From RGIG8785 sp045655245 (GTDB lineage Bacteria; Bacillota; Clostridia; RGIG8785), in NCBI GenBank assembly GCA_045655245.1, contig JAZOOX010000002.1, positions 1 to 34,369 on the forward strand: a DNA stretch of 34,369 nt. The letters run 5' to 3'. Below the pieces are notes generated by a model. It was not told the origin of the DNA. It searched no databases and was given only the letters and a program-made list of their open reading frames with translations. Each line of letters begins with the position of its first letter. Position 1 is the stretch's first letter. This document shows positions 1 to 6,930 of the stretch, piece after piece. A program made the position numbers and the translations under genes.

Positions 1-1
1 C

Positions 2-436
2 GTCTGTTTTTCCCTGCCGCCCCCCGAAACCGATTGTTTTACCCCGTGGGGAATGACCCGCGCCCATACCGACGCTCTTCGGCACGCCTTAACAGGTCGA
101 AATCCCGAAACGGTCACGGCTGAGCTTTACCTGGGTGCCTACGCCGTTCCCTTCCCCTACGACGGCACCTTCCGCACCCTGACCTTAGGGGAAGCACTTG
201 CCGTCGCCCGAAGGGAAGGAGCGATTATCAGAATGAATAAAAATCAATATTATTCATATATTATTCATAATAGCAACGACCATTCAGAGGCGTTGTTTTT
301 CTTTCAGCAAGAGGGGTTTTTACGGATGCTGAAAGACGTGAAATCTCTTGGTATCAGCAGATTTGCCGTCTCCGCCGACGAGGTGGCCGACGAGGCGGTC
401 GGACCCCTCCTTTCATTTTTTAAAAAATTCTCTTGA
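2..436 (+). CDS. C-terminal part of an unrecognised protein
   Basis: The frame is open from the left edge to a TGA at 434-436, so the N-terminus lies outside the window; an internal ATG at 53 has no convincing ribosome binding site. About 144 residues are visible. I do not recognise the family. The last 70 residues look like a compact alpha/beta fold: a hydrophobic 'YYSYIIH' strand, 'EALFFFQQEGF', then a helical, acidic segment ('ADEVADEAV') ending in a short basic tail. There is no signal peptide or membrane segment in the visible part. The stop codon lies inside the -35 box of the next gene's promoter, so transcription units abut without a gap. Real coding is supported by the long open frame and base composition; function is unknown. 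Confidence 0.55.
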   Translation, partial: VCFSLPPPETDCFTPWGMTRAHTDALRHALTGRNPETVTAELYLGAYAVPFPYDGTFRTLTLGEALAVARREGAIIRMNKNQYYSYIIHNSNDHSEALFFFQQEGFLRMLKDVKSLGISRFAVSADEVADEAVGPLLSFFKKFS

Positions 437-460
437 CAAAACGAATATTTGGTGTATAAT
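433..460 (+). promoter_or_regulatory. Sigma-A promoter of the amino acid ABC transporter operon
   Basis: A perfect TTGACA (433-438) is followed after 16 bases by a perfect TATAAT (455-460). Transcription would start near 467 and give a leader of about 36 bases before the binding-protein gene. The -35 box contains the stop codon of the preceding gene. Confidence 0.9.
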
Positions 461-502
461 TAAAACGTAGTTTGTATTTTAATTCAAGAAAGGATGTTTC
501 TA

Positions 503-1237
503 ATGAAGAAAATTCTTGCCATTGTTATGGCCGCACTCCTGATGTTCGCACTGGTTGGTTGCGGTACTGCCGTAGATACCTTGACCATGGGTACCAACGC
601 CGCTTTCCCTCCCTACGAAATGATGGATGAAAACAACAACATCATCGGTATCGACGCTGAAATCGCCGCTGCTGTTGCTGAAAAGCTGGGCATGAAGCTG
701 GAAATCAAAGATATGGCTTTCGAGTCCTTAATCACCGCTGTTTCTACCGGCAACGTTGACGTTGTTCTGGCCGGTATGACCGTTACCCCCGAGCGTATGG
801 AAGCTGTTAATTTCTCCGACTCCTATGCAACCGGTATTCAGGTCGTTATCGTTACCGAAGACAGCGCCATCGCTTCCATTGATGACCTGGCAGGTAAGAA
901 GATCGGCGTTCAGACCGGTACCACCGGTGACATCTACTGCTCCGATGACTTCGGCGAAGACGCTATCGCCCGTTATGACAACGGCGCCCTGGCAGTTGCC
1001 GCTCTGAAGAACGGTCAGGTAGACTGCGTTGTTATTGACAACGAGCCCGCTAAAGCGTTTGTTACCGCAAACGACGGCTTAAAGATCCTCGACACCGAGT
1101 ATGTTACCGAGAACTATGCCGCTGCAATCGCAAAGGAAAACACCGACCTGCTGGAAAAGTTCAACGCTGCTTTGGCTGAACTGAAGGCAGAAGGTAAGAT
1201 CGACGAAATCGTCGGTAAGTACATCAAGGCTGAATAA
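503..1237 (+). CDS. Polar amino acid ABC transporter substrate-binding lipoprotein
   Basis: Family 3 extracellular solute-binding protein that captures a polar amino acid outside the membrane and delivers it to the permease encoded next. The start at 503 is preferred over the in-frame ATG at 494 because AGAAAGGA (487-494) is then correctly spaced. Residues 1-19 form a lipoprotein signal with lipobox 'LVGC', so the mature protein should be lipid-anchored at Cys. The body has the family pattern 'PPYEM...G(I)DAEIAAAVAEKLG', then 'VDVVLAGMTVTPERMEAVNFSDSY', and 'GVQTGTTGD' in lobe two. Length (244 aa) is usual. Codon choice is strongly biased (GGT, GTT, GCT, CTG), suggesting high expression. The exact substrate (glutamine, cystine or other) cannot be told from sequence. 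Confidence 0.95.
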   Translation: MKKILAIVMAALLMFALVGCGTAVDTLTMGTNAAFPPYEMMDENNNIIGIDAEIAAAVAEKLGMKLEIKDMAFESLITAVSTGNVDVVLAGMTVTPERMEAVNFSDSYATGIQVVIVTEDSAIASIDDLAGKKIGVQTGTTGDIYCSDDFGEDAIARYDNGALAVAALKNGQVDCVVIDNEPAKAFVTANDGLKILDTEYVTENYAAAIAKENTDLLEKFNAALAELKAEGKIDEIVGKYIKAE

Positions 1238-1266
1238 TCCAACCGCTTCAACCATCATAACCAAGC

Positions 1267-1294
1267 AAGGGGACGATGATTCCATCGTCCCCTT
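1267..1294 (+). terminator. Intercistronic stem-loop between binding protein and permease
   Basis: A perfect 12-base-pair stem (1267-1278 with 1283-1294) closes a 4-base loop ATTC. Only a weak T-rich tail follows, so partial termination or protection of the upstream mRNA 3' end is more likely than full termination. It lies 29 bases after the binding-protein stop and would let that gene outrun the permease and ATPase genes. Confidence 0.8.
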
Positions 1295-1318
1295 CATTTC
1301 GGGAAAGGGGAACTGCAA

Positions 1319-2101
1319 ATGAACATTTTAACATTTGCTTCCTGGTTATCGGAGTTGGCACCCGCCTGGATGCAGTCGCTTCCGGAAGGGTTACAACGGT
1401 TCTGTTTCCAGGTCTTCCAGACATTTATATACGAAAACCGTTGGAAGTTCTTTACCGACGGTCTTTCCATTACCTTCATCGTTACCATCGGTGCCCTCAT
1501 CCTGGGTGTCATTATCGGTATGATCGTGGCGCTGATCCGTTCTACCCACGACAGCGTTCGCGGAAAACCCAACTTCATTCTGCGGGTTTTAAACGGCATC
1601 TGTAAGATCTACGTCACCGTCTTGCGGGGGACGCCCTTGATGGTACAATTACTGATCATGGGCTTTGTCGTCATGGTGCCGAAAGGCAGTGCTCAGACCG
1701 TTCTTTGTGCCGTGGTTACCCTGGGAATTAATTCGGGCGCTTACGTTGCGGAGATCGCGCGGTCGGGCATTATGTCCATCTCCTCGGGCCAGACCGAAGC
1801 AGGTCGAAGCCTGGGTCTGAACTATTTCCAGACCATGCTTTACATCGTTCTGCCCCAGGCGTTTAAAAACATTCTGCCTGCTTTGGGCAACGAACTGATT
1901 GCCTTGTTAAAAGAGACCTCGCTGGTTACCACCATTGCCTTGCAGGACATCACCAAAGCGGCACAGGTCATTGTTTCCAAGACCTACACTCCCGTTATCC
2001 CCTACATCAGCCTGGCAGCCATCTACTTGATTTTGGTCATGGTGCTGACCAAGCTATTGGGCATTCTCGAAAGGAGGTTGCGTGAAAGTGATAAGCGTTA
2101 A
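1319..2101 (+). CDS. Amino acid ABC transporter permease
   Basis: Inner-membrane channel subunit of the His/Glu/Gln/Arg-type ABC importer. About 30 N-terminal residues precede the first membrane span ('ITFIVTIGALILGVIIGMIVALI', split by no charges), and several further hydrophobic spans follow. The cytoplasmic EAA loop that docks on the ATPase is present as 'EIARSGIMSISSGQTEAGRSLGL', here cited in pieces: EIARSG, then SGQTEAGRSLGL. 'VLRGTPLMVQL' is the conserved segment after the second span. Length 260 aa is slightly long for the family because of the N-terminal extension. AAAGGGG precedes the ATG at 1319. The 3' end overlaps the ATPase gene by 20 bases, indicating translational coupling. 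Confidence 0.95.
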   Translation: MNILTFASWLSELAPAWMQSLPEGLQRFCFQVFQTFIYENRWKFFTDGLSITFIVTIGALILGVIIGMIVALIRSTHDSVRGKPNFILRVLNGICKIYVTVLRGTPLMVQLLIMGFVVMVPKGSAQTVLCAVVTLGINSGAYVAEIARSGIMSISSGQTEAGRSLGLNYFQTMLYIVLPQAFKNILPALGNELIALLKETSLVTTIALQDITKAAQVIVSKTYTPVIPYISLAAIYLILVMVLTKLLGILERRLRESDKR

Positions 2102-2810
2102 AGGCCTTAAAAAGTCTTTCGGCGACCACGAGGTGTTGGCCGGAATCGACGAACATATTAAAAAAGGCGAAGTGGTGGTTGTGATCGGACCTTCCGGTTC
2201 AGGGAAATCCACCTTCCTGCGTTGTTTAAACCTGTTGGAACAACCCACAGACGGACAGATTTTCTTTGAAGGAACCGACATCACCGACCCCAAAAACGAC
2301 ATCAACAAACTCCGCCAAAAGATGGGAATGGTCTTTCAGCAGTTTAACCTCTTCCCCCACAAGACTGTAAAAGAGAACATTATGCTGGCGCCTGTCAAGC
2401 TAAAGCTGATGACCAAGGCCGAAGCAGAAGAAAGAGCCACCGCCCTGTTAGAGCGGGTCGGCCTCCCCGAAAAGGCAGACGCTTACCCCGGTCAGTTGTC
2501 GGGCGGTCAGCAGCAGCGTGTTGCCATTGCCCGCGCATTGGCAATGAACCCCGCAGTGATGCTCTTTGACGAGCCTACCTCTGCATTAGACCCCGAGATG
2601 GTCGGCGAAGTACTGGAGATCATGAAAGAATTGGCAAAAGACGGTATGACCATGGTGGTCGTTACCCACGAAATGGGCTTTGCCCGTGAAGTAGCAGACC
2701 GCGTTCTCTTTATGAGTGACGGTGTGATCGCCGAATCGGGTTCTCCCGACGTGATCTTCACCAACCCCACCCAGGAACGTACACAGGCTTTCTTAAAGAA
2801 GGTCCTTTGA
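2082..2810 (+). CDS. Amino acid ABC transporter ATP-binding protein
   Basis: ATPase that drives the importer encoded upstream (GlnQ/ArtM-like, polar amino acid class). It starts at GTG 2082 after a strong AAGGAGG (2071-2077), inside the permease gene. Motifs in order: Walker A 'GPSGSGKST' (residues 36-44), Q-loop 'MVFQQFNLFPH', signature 'LSGGQQQR', Walker B 'VMLFDEPTSALDPE', and H-loop 'VVTHEM'. The 242-residue length is typical. It is the last gene of the operon; the hairpin that follows at 2824-2873 can terminate it. Confidence 0.97.
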   Translation: MKVISVKGLKKSFGDHEVLAGIDEHIKKGEVVVVIGPSGSGKSTFLRCLNLLEQPTDGQIFFEGTDITDPKNDINKLRQKMGMVFQQFNLFPHKTVKENIMLAPVKLKLMTKAEAEERATALLERVGLPEKADAYPGQLSGGQQQRVAIARALAMNPAVMLFDEPTSALDPEMVGEVLEIMKELAKDGMTMVVVTHEMGFAREVADRVLFMSDGVIAESGSPDVIFTNPTQERTQAFLKKVL

Positions 2811-2818
2811 TTTTTTGC

Positions 2819-2847
2819 TTTACACCCCTTTTAAACTGTGGTATAAT
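2819..2847 (+). promoter_or_regulatory. Promoter for spoVB lying within a terminator-like stem-loop
   Basis: TTTACA (2819-2824), a 17-base spacer and TATAAT (2842-2847) make a good sigma-A promoter. Its start point near 2854 lies just before the 3' arm of the hairpin at 2824-2873, so transcripts from it lack the 5' arm and cannot form the stem. Confidence 0.75.
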
Positions 2848-2879
2848 AACTGATAACACAGTTTGAAAGGGGTCTTTTT
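2824..2879 (+). terminator. Terminator-like hairpin overlapping the spoVB Shine-Dalgarno
   Basis: A 17-base-pair stem with one G-U pair (2824-2840 with 2857-2873) and a 16-base loop is followed by TCTTTTT and then at once the ATG of spoVB. The 3' arm contains GAAAGGGG (2865-2872), the ribosome binding site. Read-through from the ABC operon would either stop here or have the ribosome site masked. Confidence 0.8.
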
Positions 2880-4463
2880 ATGTCCCACAAAAAAACCAAC
2901 AGTTTTTTAACGGGTGCGCTGATTATTGCCGCTGCGCATATCATTACCAAGGTCATCGGCGCACTGTTTAAAATCCCCTTGGACCGATTCATTCTCGGTG
3001 CAACAGGGATGGGGATTTACAATGCTACCTATAACATCTACAACTGGCTCTTCGTCGTCTCGACCGCAGGAATCCCCGTCGCCATCTCCAAAATGGTGGC
3101 AGAGTCTGCCGCCCACGGCAACACCCGCGAAACACGGCGGATCTTTAACGTATCCTTTTTTACCATGCTGGCTGTCGGCTCTTGCGCCGCCACCCTGCTC
3201 TTTTTCGGTGCCGGCGGGTTTTCGCACCTGATCGCCATGCCCAACACCGCCCTTAGTATGAAGGTGATGGCACCCAGCCTGCTCTTTGCCTGTCTGATGT
3301 CCTCCTTCCGCGGCTACTTCCAGGGTCAGCAAAACATGGTCCCCACCGCCGTTTCCGAACTGGTGGAATCAACTTTTAAACTGATTGCCGGACTTGCTCT
3401 TGCGTCCCTCTTCCTGCCCAAAGGTCTTCCCTTTGCTTCGGCAGGTGCCATCGGAGGGGTCAGCATCGGCGGCGGAATGGCACTGCTCTTTTTAATCGGC
3501 GCGTTCGTCTTTTATTCCCGCCGTACCGCGGAAACCGTTTCGACGTTGCCTGTCGCCTCCCGCAAAAGGATTTTAAAACGCCTTCTTCTTTTGGCTCTGC
3601 CCATCACACTGGGCGCCTCGGTCTTTTCGTTGGCAACGGTCATTGATACCGCTATGGTATCCAATATTTTAAAAGGGTTAAACTATACCGACGGTGCGCG
3701 GGAGGAACTCTTCGGCTACTTGAGCCGTGCCACCACCATGTTCAACCTGCCCCCCACGGTTATTGCCGCCATTGCGGTCAGCATCGTGCCTACCATCGCT
3801 ACCTTAAAAGAACAAAACGAGACCGAACAGCTAAACCGCCAGATCCGTACCGCACTCCGGATCACCCTGCTCTTTGCGCTGCCTTGTGCAGTCGGGCTTT
3901 CCGTTTTGGCAGAACCGATTTTGGCGCTGATTTATAACGATGGCAACCACGCCGAACTCCTGAACGTTTTGGGTCTTGCCGTGGCATCGGTTACCTTTGT
4001 TCAGGTCTCTAACGCAGTGTTGCAGGCGTTGGGAAGAATCTGGCTCCCTGTACGGAATATGTTTTTGGGCGGAGTTTTGAAAATCGTCATTAACTCGGTG
4101 CTGGTCAGCAACCCTGCAATCAATATCAGCGGCGCTCCCGTGGGCACTTTCTGTTGCTACCTGCTGATCGTCTGCCTGAATCTGTGGGACATCAAACGGG
4201 CTACCCGTCTCCGTTTCGGGATCTTCGCCTTCTTCTTAAAGCCCTTGTTGGCAACCCTTCTGATGGGCGGCACCGCCCTTTTGGTCCAGCGACTGACCGC
4301 AGGGTTTGGACTGACCCTCTCGGTGGGATTGGCGATTTTAAGCGGCGCCGTTGCATATGCCATTCTCCTTTTTGCCTGCCGCATTATTACCGAAGACGAA
4401 CTCCTGTTGCTCCCCAAGGGCGAAAGAATCACCGCCCTTTGTAAAAAGTGCAAACTGATTTGA
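2880..4463 (+). CDS. spoVB: SpoVB-like polysaccharide/lipid flippase (MOP superfamily)
   Basis: Multi-pass membrane protein of the MOP exporter superfamily, in the SpoVB/Wzx/MurJ group. In Bacillus SpoVB is needed for spore cortex and probably moves a lipid-linked peptidoglycan precursor. The start is ATG 2880 with GAAAGGGG seven bases upstream. It has about 14 hydrophobic spans in 527 residues and the N-terminal pattern 'GALIIAAAHIITKVIGALFK' followed by 'RFILGATGMGIYN', 'STAGIPVAISKMVAE' and 'SFRGYFQGQQNMVPTA', all hallmarks of SpoVB-like proteins. Position directly before mazG, hup and rqcP matches Bacillus yabM (spoVB). A general flippase role outside sporulation is possible. Confidence 0.9.
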   Translation: MSHKKTNSFLTGALIIAAAHIITKVIGALFKIPLDRFILGATGMGIYNATYNIYNWLFVVSTAGIPVAISKMVAESAAHGNTRETRRIFNVSFFTMLAVGSCAATLLFFGAGGFSHLIAMPNTALSMKVMAPSLLFACLMSSFRGYFQGQQNMVPTAVSELVESTFKLIAGLALASLFLPKGLPFASAGAIGGVSIGGGMALLFLIGAFVFYSRRTAETVSTLPVASRKRILKRLLLLALPITLGASVFSLATVIDTAMVSNILKGLNYTDGAREELFGYLSRATTMFNLPPTVIAAIAVSIVPTIATLKEQNETEQLNRQIRTALRITLLFALPCAVGLSVLAEPILALIYNDGNHAELLNVLGLAVASVTFVQVSNAVLQALGRIWLPVRNMFLGGVLKIVINSVLVSNPAINISGAPVGTFCCYLLIVCLNLWDIKRATRLRFGIFAFFLKPLLATLLMGGTALLVQRLTAGFGLTLSVGLAILSGAVAYAILLFACRIITEDELLLLPKGERITALCKKCKLI

Positions 4464-4477
4464 AAGGACGAACACCC

Positions 4478-5140
4478 ATGAAAGAACAATATACTTTTTC
4501 AGACCTTCTGCAAATTATGGATGAGCTGCGGGAAGGCTGTCCCTGGGACAAAAAACAGACCCACGAAAGCATCCGTGGCAATTTATTGGAAGAGGCCTAT
4601 GAAGCGGTAGAAGCCCTGGACACCAAAGACAAATCCGACTTTTGCGATGAGTTGGGAGACGTGCTTTTACAGGTGGTCTTCCACGCGAAAATCGCCAGTG
4701 AGTCCGGCACCTTTAACATGGACGACATCATCACTAACATCTGCCAAAAACTCATTGTCCGCCACCCCCATATCTACGGTGACGTAGTTGCTGAAACCAG
4801 CGAGGACGTACTGAAAAATTGGGATGCCATCAAGGCGGCTCAACGGAATCAATCCACCCTGACCGACGAACTTCGCGGTGTTTCGAAGGCACTCCCCTCG
4901 TTAATGCGTTGCGAAAAGGTGCAGAAAAAGGCTGAACGGGAGGGTGTTTACGCCCATTCTGCCCAGGATTCAGCAACCAAAATCCGGGACGGTTTGGAAG
5001 AAATTCTTTCAAATTCGGGCGATTTAGAGAGGAAAATGGGCGAAATTCTGTTTGAAATTACAAATATTGCAAGAATTTTCAAGATAAATGCCGAAGGATG
5101 CTTGACAAGCGAGGTAGAAAGGTTTATAATGGACCTATAG
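4478..5140 (+). CDS. mazG: MazG nucleoside triphosphate pyrophosphohydrolase
   Basis: Cytosolic all-alpha NTP pyrophosphatase that hydrolyses (d)NTPs, often aberrant ones, to NMP and pyrophosphate. The start at ATG 4478 is preceded by GAAAGGACG, better than the upstream in-frame GTG at 4448. The first MazG domain carries the metal-binding residues 'EEAYE' (38-42) and 'DELGD' (57-61), with 'GCPWDKKQTHESI' before them and 'RHPHIYGD' after. The second half is a degenerate repeat ending in 'EILFEITNIAR'. At 220 aa it is the stand-alone form; Bacillus YabN carries an extra N-terminal methylase-like domain that is absent here. The 3' end contains the hup promoter. Confidence 0.95.
   Translation: MKEQYTFSDLLQIMDELREGCPWDKKQTHESIRGNLLEEAYEAVEALDTKDKSDFCDELGDVLLQVVFHAKIASESGTFNMDDIITNICQKLIVRHPHIYGDVVAETSEDVLKNWDAIKAAQRNQSTLTDELRGVSKALPSLMRCEKVQKKAEREGVYAHSAQDSATKIRDGLEEILSNSGDLERKMGEILFEITNIARIFKINAEGCLTSEVERFIMDL
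5102..5130 (+). promoter_or_regulatory. Consensus sigma-A promoter for hup, inside mazG
   Basis: TTGACA (5102-5107), exactly 17 bases, then TATAAT (5125-5130): perfect on both boxes. It lies in the last codons of mazG and fits the high expression expected of HU. The leader has a small hairpin (stem 5143-5148 with 5153-5158, loop GTAT). Confidence 0.9.
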
Positions 5141-5187
5141 GTGTGAGCGTATGCTCGCCACTATACAATTTTTAGGAGGATGAAAAA

Positions 5188-5460
5188 ATGAACAAGACAG
5201 AATTAATTGCAAGCATTGCAGACAAAGCTGCTCTGTCCAAGAAGGACGCTGAAAAAGCACTGAACGCTTTCATTGCAAGCATTGAAGATGCTCTGAATGC
5301 AGGTGACAAAGTTCAGCTGGTTGGCTTTGGTTCCTTCGAAACCAGAGTTAGAGCTGAAAGAAAGGGCAGAAATCCCCGCACTAAGAAAGAAATCATCATC
5401 CCCGCTTCGAAGGCTCCTGTCTTCAAGGCTGGTAAGGCTTTCAAAGACGCCATTAAATAA
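5188..5460 (+). CDS. hup: HU-family DNA-binding protein
   Basis: Histone-like nucleoid protein that binds and bends DNA as a dimer. At 90 residues it has the usual HU length. The N-terminus 'MNKTELIASIADKAALSKKDAEKALNAF' (helix-turn-helix dimer part, cited only to show pattern: MNKTEL, then LSKKDAEKAL) is followed by 'VQLVGFGSFETRVRAERKGR', the beta arms with 'GRNPRT' and 'KAPVFKAGKAFKDAIK'. AGGAGG sits seven to nine bases before ATG 5188. Codon use is biased to CTG, GCT and AAG as in highly expressed genes. A strong terminator follows at 5476-5506. Placement between mazG and rqcP is common in Clostridia. Confidence 0.97.
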   Translation: MNKTELIASIADKAALSKKDAEKALNAFIASIEDALNAGDKVQLVGFGSFETRVRAERKGRNPRTKKEIIIPASKAPVFKAGKAFKDAIK

Positions 5461-5475
5461 GTTACGACAACAACA

Positions 5476-5506
5476 AAAGGACTCGGCTGAGCGCCGGGTC
5501 CTTTTT
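5476..5506 (+). terminator. Rho-independent terminator after hup
   Basis: An 11-base-pair stem with one G-U pair (5476-5486 with 5494-5504) and a 7-base loop runs into TTTTT. It ends 13 bases before the rqcP start, so rqcP is read by leakage or by another start. Confidence 0.9.
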
Positions 5507-5518
5507 CGTGGAGGGTAT

Positions 5519-5761
5519 ATGAGACTGGATAAATTTTTAAAGGTGTCCCGGCTGATCAAGCGGCGCACCGTTGCCAACGAAGCTTGCGATAAAGGCCGCG
5601 TTTCGGTCAATGACCGTGTGGTTAAGGCTTCTTACGACGTTAAGGTCGGCGATGTCATCGCCATCGCTTTCGGGGAAAAGACCCATCGTGTCCGTGTGCT
5701 GGATTTGTCCGAGCATGTGGCAAAACAAAACGCAGCAGGGTTGTACGAGATTCTGTCATAA
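5519..5761 (+). CDS. rqcP: RqcP/YabO-type S4-domain RNA-binding protein
   Basis: An 80-residue S4-domain protein of the Hsp15/YabO family. In Bacillus RqcP binds stalled 50S subunits with RqcH and supports alanine tailing in ribosome quality control. The start at ATG 5519 follows GGAGGG; the longer upstream open frame only runs antisense-like through hup and is not used. The S4 motif is complete: 'MRLDKFLKVSRLIKRRTVANEA' (cited as RLDKFLKVSRLIKRRT), 'GRVSVNDR', 'KASYDVKVGDVI', then 'RVRVLDL'. Gene order mazG-hup-rqcP-yabP is the classic neighbourhood. Confidence 0.93.
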   Translation: MRLDKFLKVSRLIKRRTVANEACDKGRVSVNDRVVKASYDVKVGDVIAIAFGEKTHRVRVLDLSEHVAKQNAAGLYEILS

Positions 5762-5766
5762 CCGAT

Positions 5767-5807
5767 CGCGTCCTTTCATAGAGTGGATATGAAAGGACGT
5801 GTTTTTT
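5767..5807 (+). terminator. Terminator-like hairpin overlapping the yabP Shine-Dalgarno
   Basis: A 12-base-pair perfect stem (5769-5780 with 5788-5799), extendable by two pairs at the base, has a 7-base loop and is followed by TTTTTT touching the yabP ATG at 5808. The 3' arm holds GAAAGGACG, the only ribosome binding site for yabP. Confidence 0.85.
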
Positions 5808-6077
5808 ATGGACGAACGGAAATCCGCCCACACTCTGTTGTTAGACCAACGGAAAAAGCTGACCCTTACGGGAGTTTCGGATGTGCTCCGCTTTGACGAG
5901 GAGGAAATTTGTCTGGACACCGAGTTGGGATTACTTACCGTCAGCGGAAATAGCTTACACATCAACCGTTTGAATGTAGACAACGGTGAGATGGTCATTG
6001 AAGGGGAAATCGATGGCTGTGTCTACTCCAACCAAAGCAAAACCAGTGGTGGCCTCTTTGCGCGGATGTTCCGATGA
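5808..6077 (+). CDS. yabP: YabP family sporulation protein
   Basis: An 89-residue protein of the YabP/YqfC family, needed in Bacillus for spore formation and made in the mother cell under sigma-E; molecular role not known. ATG 5808 is preferred over GTG 5799 because GAAAGGACG then has normal spacing. The family pattern is visible: 'HTLLLDQRKKLTLTGVSDVLRFDEEEI' (key parts LTLTGVSDVL and FDEEEI), 'LTVSGNSLHINRLNVDNGEMVIEG', then 'DGCVYS'. It overlaps yabQ by four bases (ATGA), so the two are coupled. The leader hairpin with the masked ribosome site suggests tight control. Confidence 0.92.
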   Translation: MDERKSAHTLLLDQRKKLTLTGVSDVLRFDEEEICLDTELGLLTVSGNSLHINRLNVDNGEMVIEGEIDGCVYSNQSKTSGGLFARMFR

Positions 6078-6559
6078 CCCTATCCCCCATTACCGAACTA
6101 TCCCTCTTTGGCACCTGTCTGCTTTGCGGTGCTGTCATCGGGGTCCTGTTTGACCTCTTTCGCGTGCCGCGGCGGGTCTTTCGTCCCACCCCAACCCTGA
6201 CCGTTCTATCCGACCTGGGTTTTTTCGCTGCGGCAGGAGTCCTGACCGTTTTGACCCTGTTTCACGCCAACGGCGGCGTCTTGCGGGGATTTGAACTGGT
6301 TGCCCTGCTTTTTGGCTTTTTGGGGTATCTTTTGACCCTATCCGGGTTCCTGCTCCCCGCCCTGGTCTTCCTGTTGCGGTTGGTGTTAAACCTGACAAAA
6401 AAATTTCTCTTTTTTGTCACTTTCCCCTTGCGCATCTGTAAAAGACCTGCTATAATACTATGTGTGAGTTTCCGCCGATTTTTACATCGTCGGGGACGGA
6501 CGATCAAAAGCATCAAAAAGCGGTTCTCCCGCACTTTGCTTTTGTTGAAAAAAACATAG
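6074..6559 (+). CDS. yabQ: YabQ family spore cortex membrane protein
   Basis: Integral membrane protein of the YabQ family; in Bacillus it localises to the forespore outer membrane and is needed for cortex. It starts within the yabP stop (ATGA). Four hydrophobic segments are seen: about 10-28, 44-62, 70-90 and 92-112, and 'GAVIGVLFDLFRVPRR' is the family-typical stretch after the first span. The last 35 residues are very basic (RRFLHRRGRTIKSIKKRFSR region), likely cytoplasmic. Length of 161 aa is normal. A T- and A-rich inverted repeat at 6393-6419 and a possible divIC promoter at 6428-6456 lie inside the gene. Confidence 0.88.
   Translation: MTLSPITELSLFGTCLLCGAVIGVLFDLFRVPRRVFRPTPTLTVLSDLGFFAAAGVLTVLTLFHANGGVLRGFELVALLFGFLGYLLTLSGFLLPALVFLLRLVLNLTKKFLFFVTFPLRICKRPAIILCVSFRRFLHRRGRTIKSIKKRFSRTLLLLKKT
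6428..6456 (+). promoter_or_regulatory. Possible divIC promoter inside yabQ
   Basis: A perfect TATAAT (6451-6456) stands 17 bases after TTGCGC (6428-6433), which matches only half of the -35 consensus. It would give an unlinked supply of the division gene divIC in growing cells while yabP-yabQ remain sporulation genes. Confidence 0.45.
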
Positions 6560-6577
6560 TATGAAAGGACGGTTTCC

Positions 6578-6904
6578 GTGGCCAGAGCAACAGAAAACAG
6601 ACCCCGCCGCAAAAAAATCCGCATCGGTCGCTTGCTTCTCTGTGTTGTCTTGCTTGTCTTTCTTGTCTCGACAGTCTCGCTGTTTATTCGCATCGAACGG
6701 GGCATCAGCATTCAGGAAGAACTGGCCGAGGAGTACCGCGTTCAGTTGGAAGCCGAAAAGGAGCGCGCCGCCCGTTTAGAAGATGCGGAACAGCAGACGC
6801 TGACCGACGAATACTACGAAAAAATCGCCCGTGAAAAACTTGGACTTGTGAATGTAAACGAGCAAGTCTTTGTGGATATATCCAAGAAAAACTCTGCTGA
6901 GTAA
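6578..6904 (+). CDS. divIC: Septum formation initiator DivIC/FtsB-like
   Basis: Small bitopic division protein that forms a complex with FtsL and DivIB (FtsQ) at the septum. GTG 6578 is taken as start because GAAAGGAC lies seven bases upstream. Residues 1-17 are basic and cytoplasmic, 20-42 are a membrane span ('LLLCVVLLVFLVSTVSLFI'), 45-75 a coiled coil rich in Glu/Leu, and the C-terminal part 'YYEKIAREKLGLVNVNEQVF' is the DivIC/FtsB signature. At 108 residues it has the family length. It is placed between yabQ and yabR as in Bacillus. Confidence 0.92.
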   Translation: MARATENRPRRKKIRIGRLLLCVVLLVFLVSTVSLFIRIERGISIQEELAEEYRVQLEAEKERAARLEDAEQQTLTDEYYEKIAREKLGLVNVNEQVFVDISKKNSAE

Positions 6905-6930
6905 TTACAAGGGAGGCTTTTTTAGAAGCT

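Noticed and set aside
6393..6419. TGACAAAAAA/TTTTTTGTCA inverted repeat considered as a terminator
   Set aside because: It lies within yabQ codons and has a weak, AT-only stem, so it is more likely a by-product of Lys/Phe codons.
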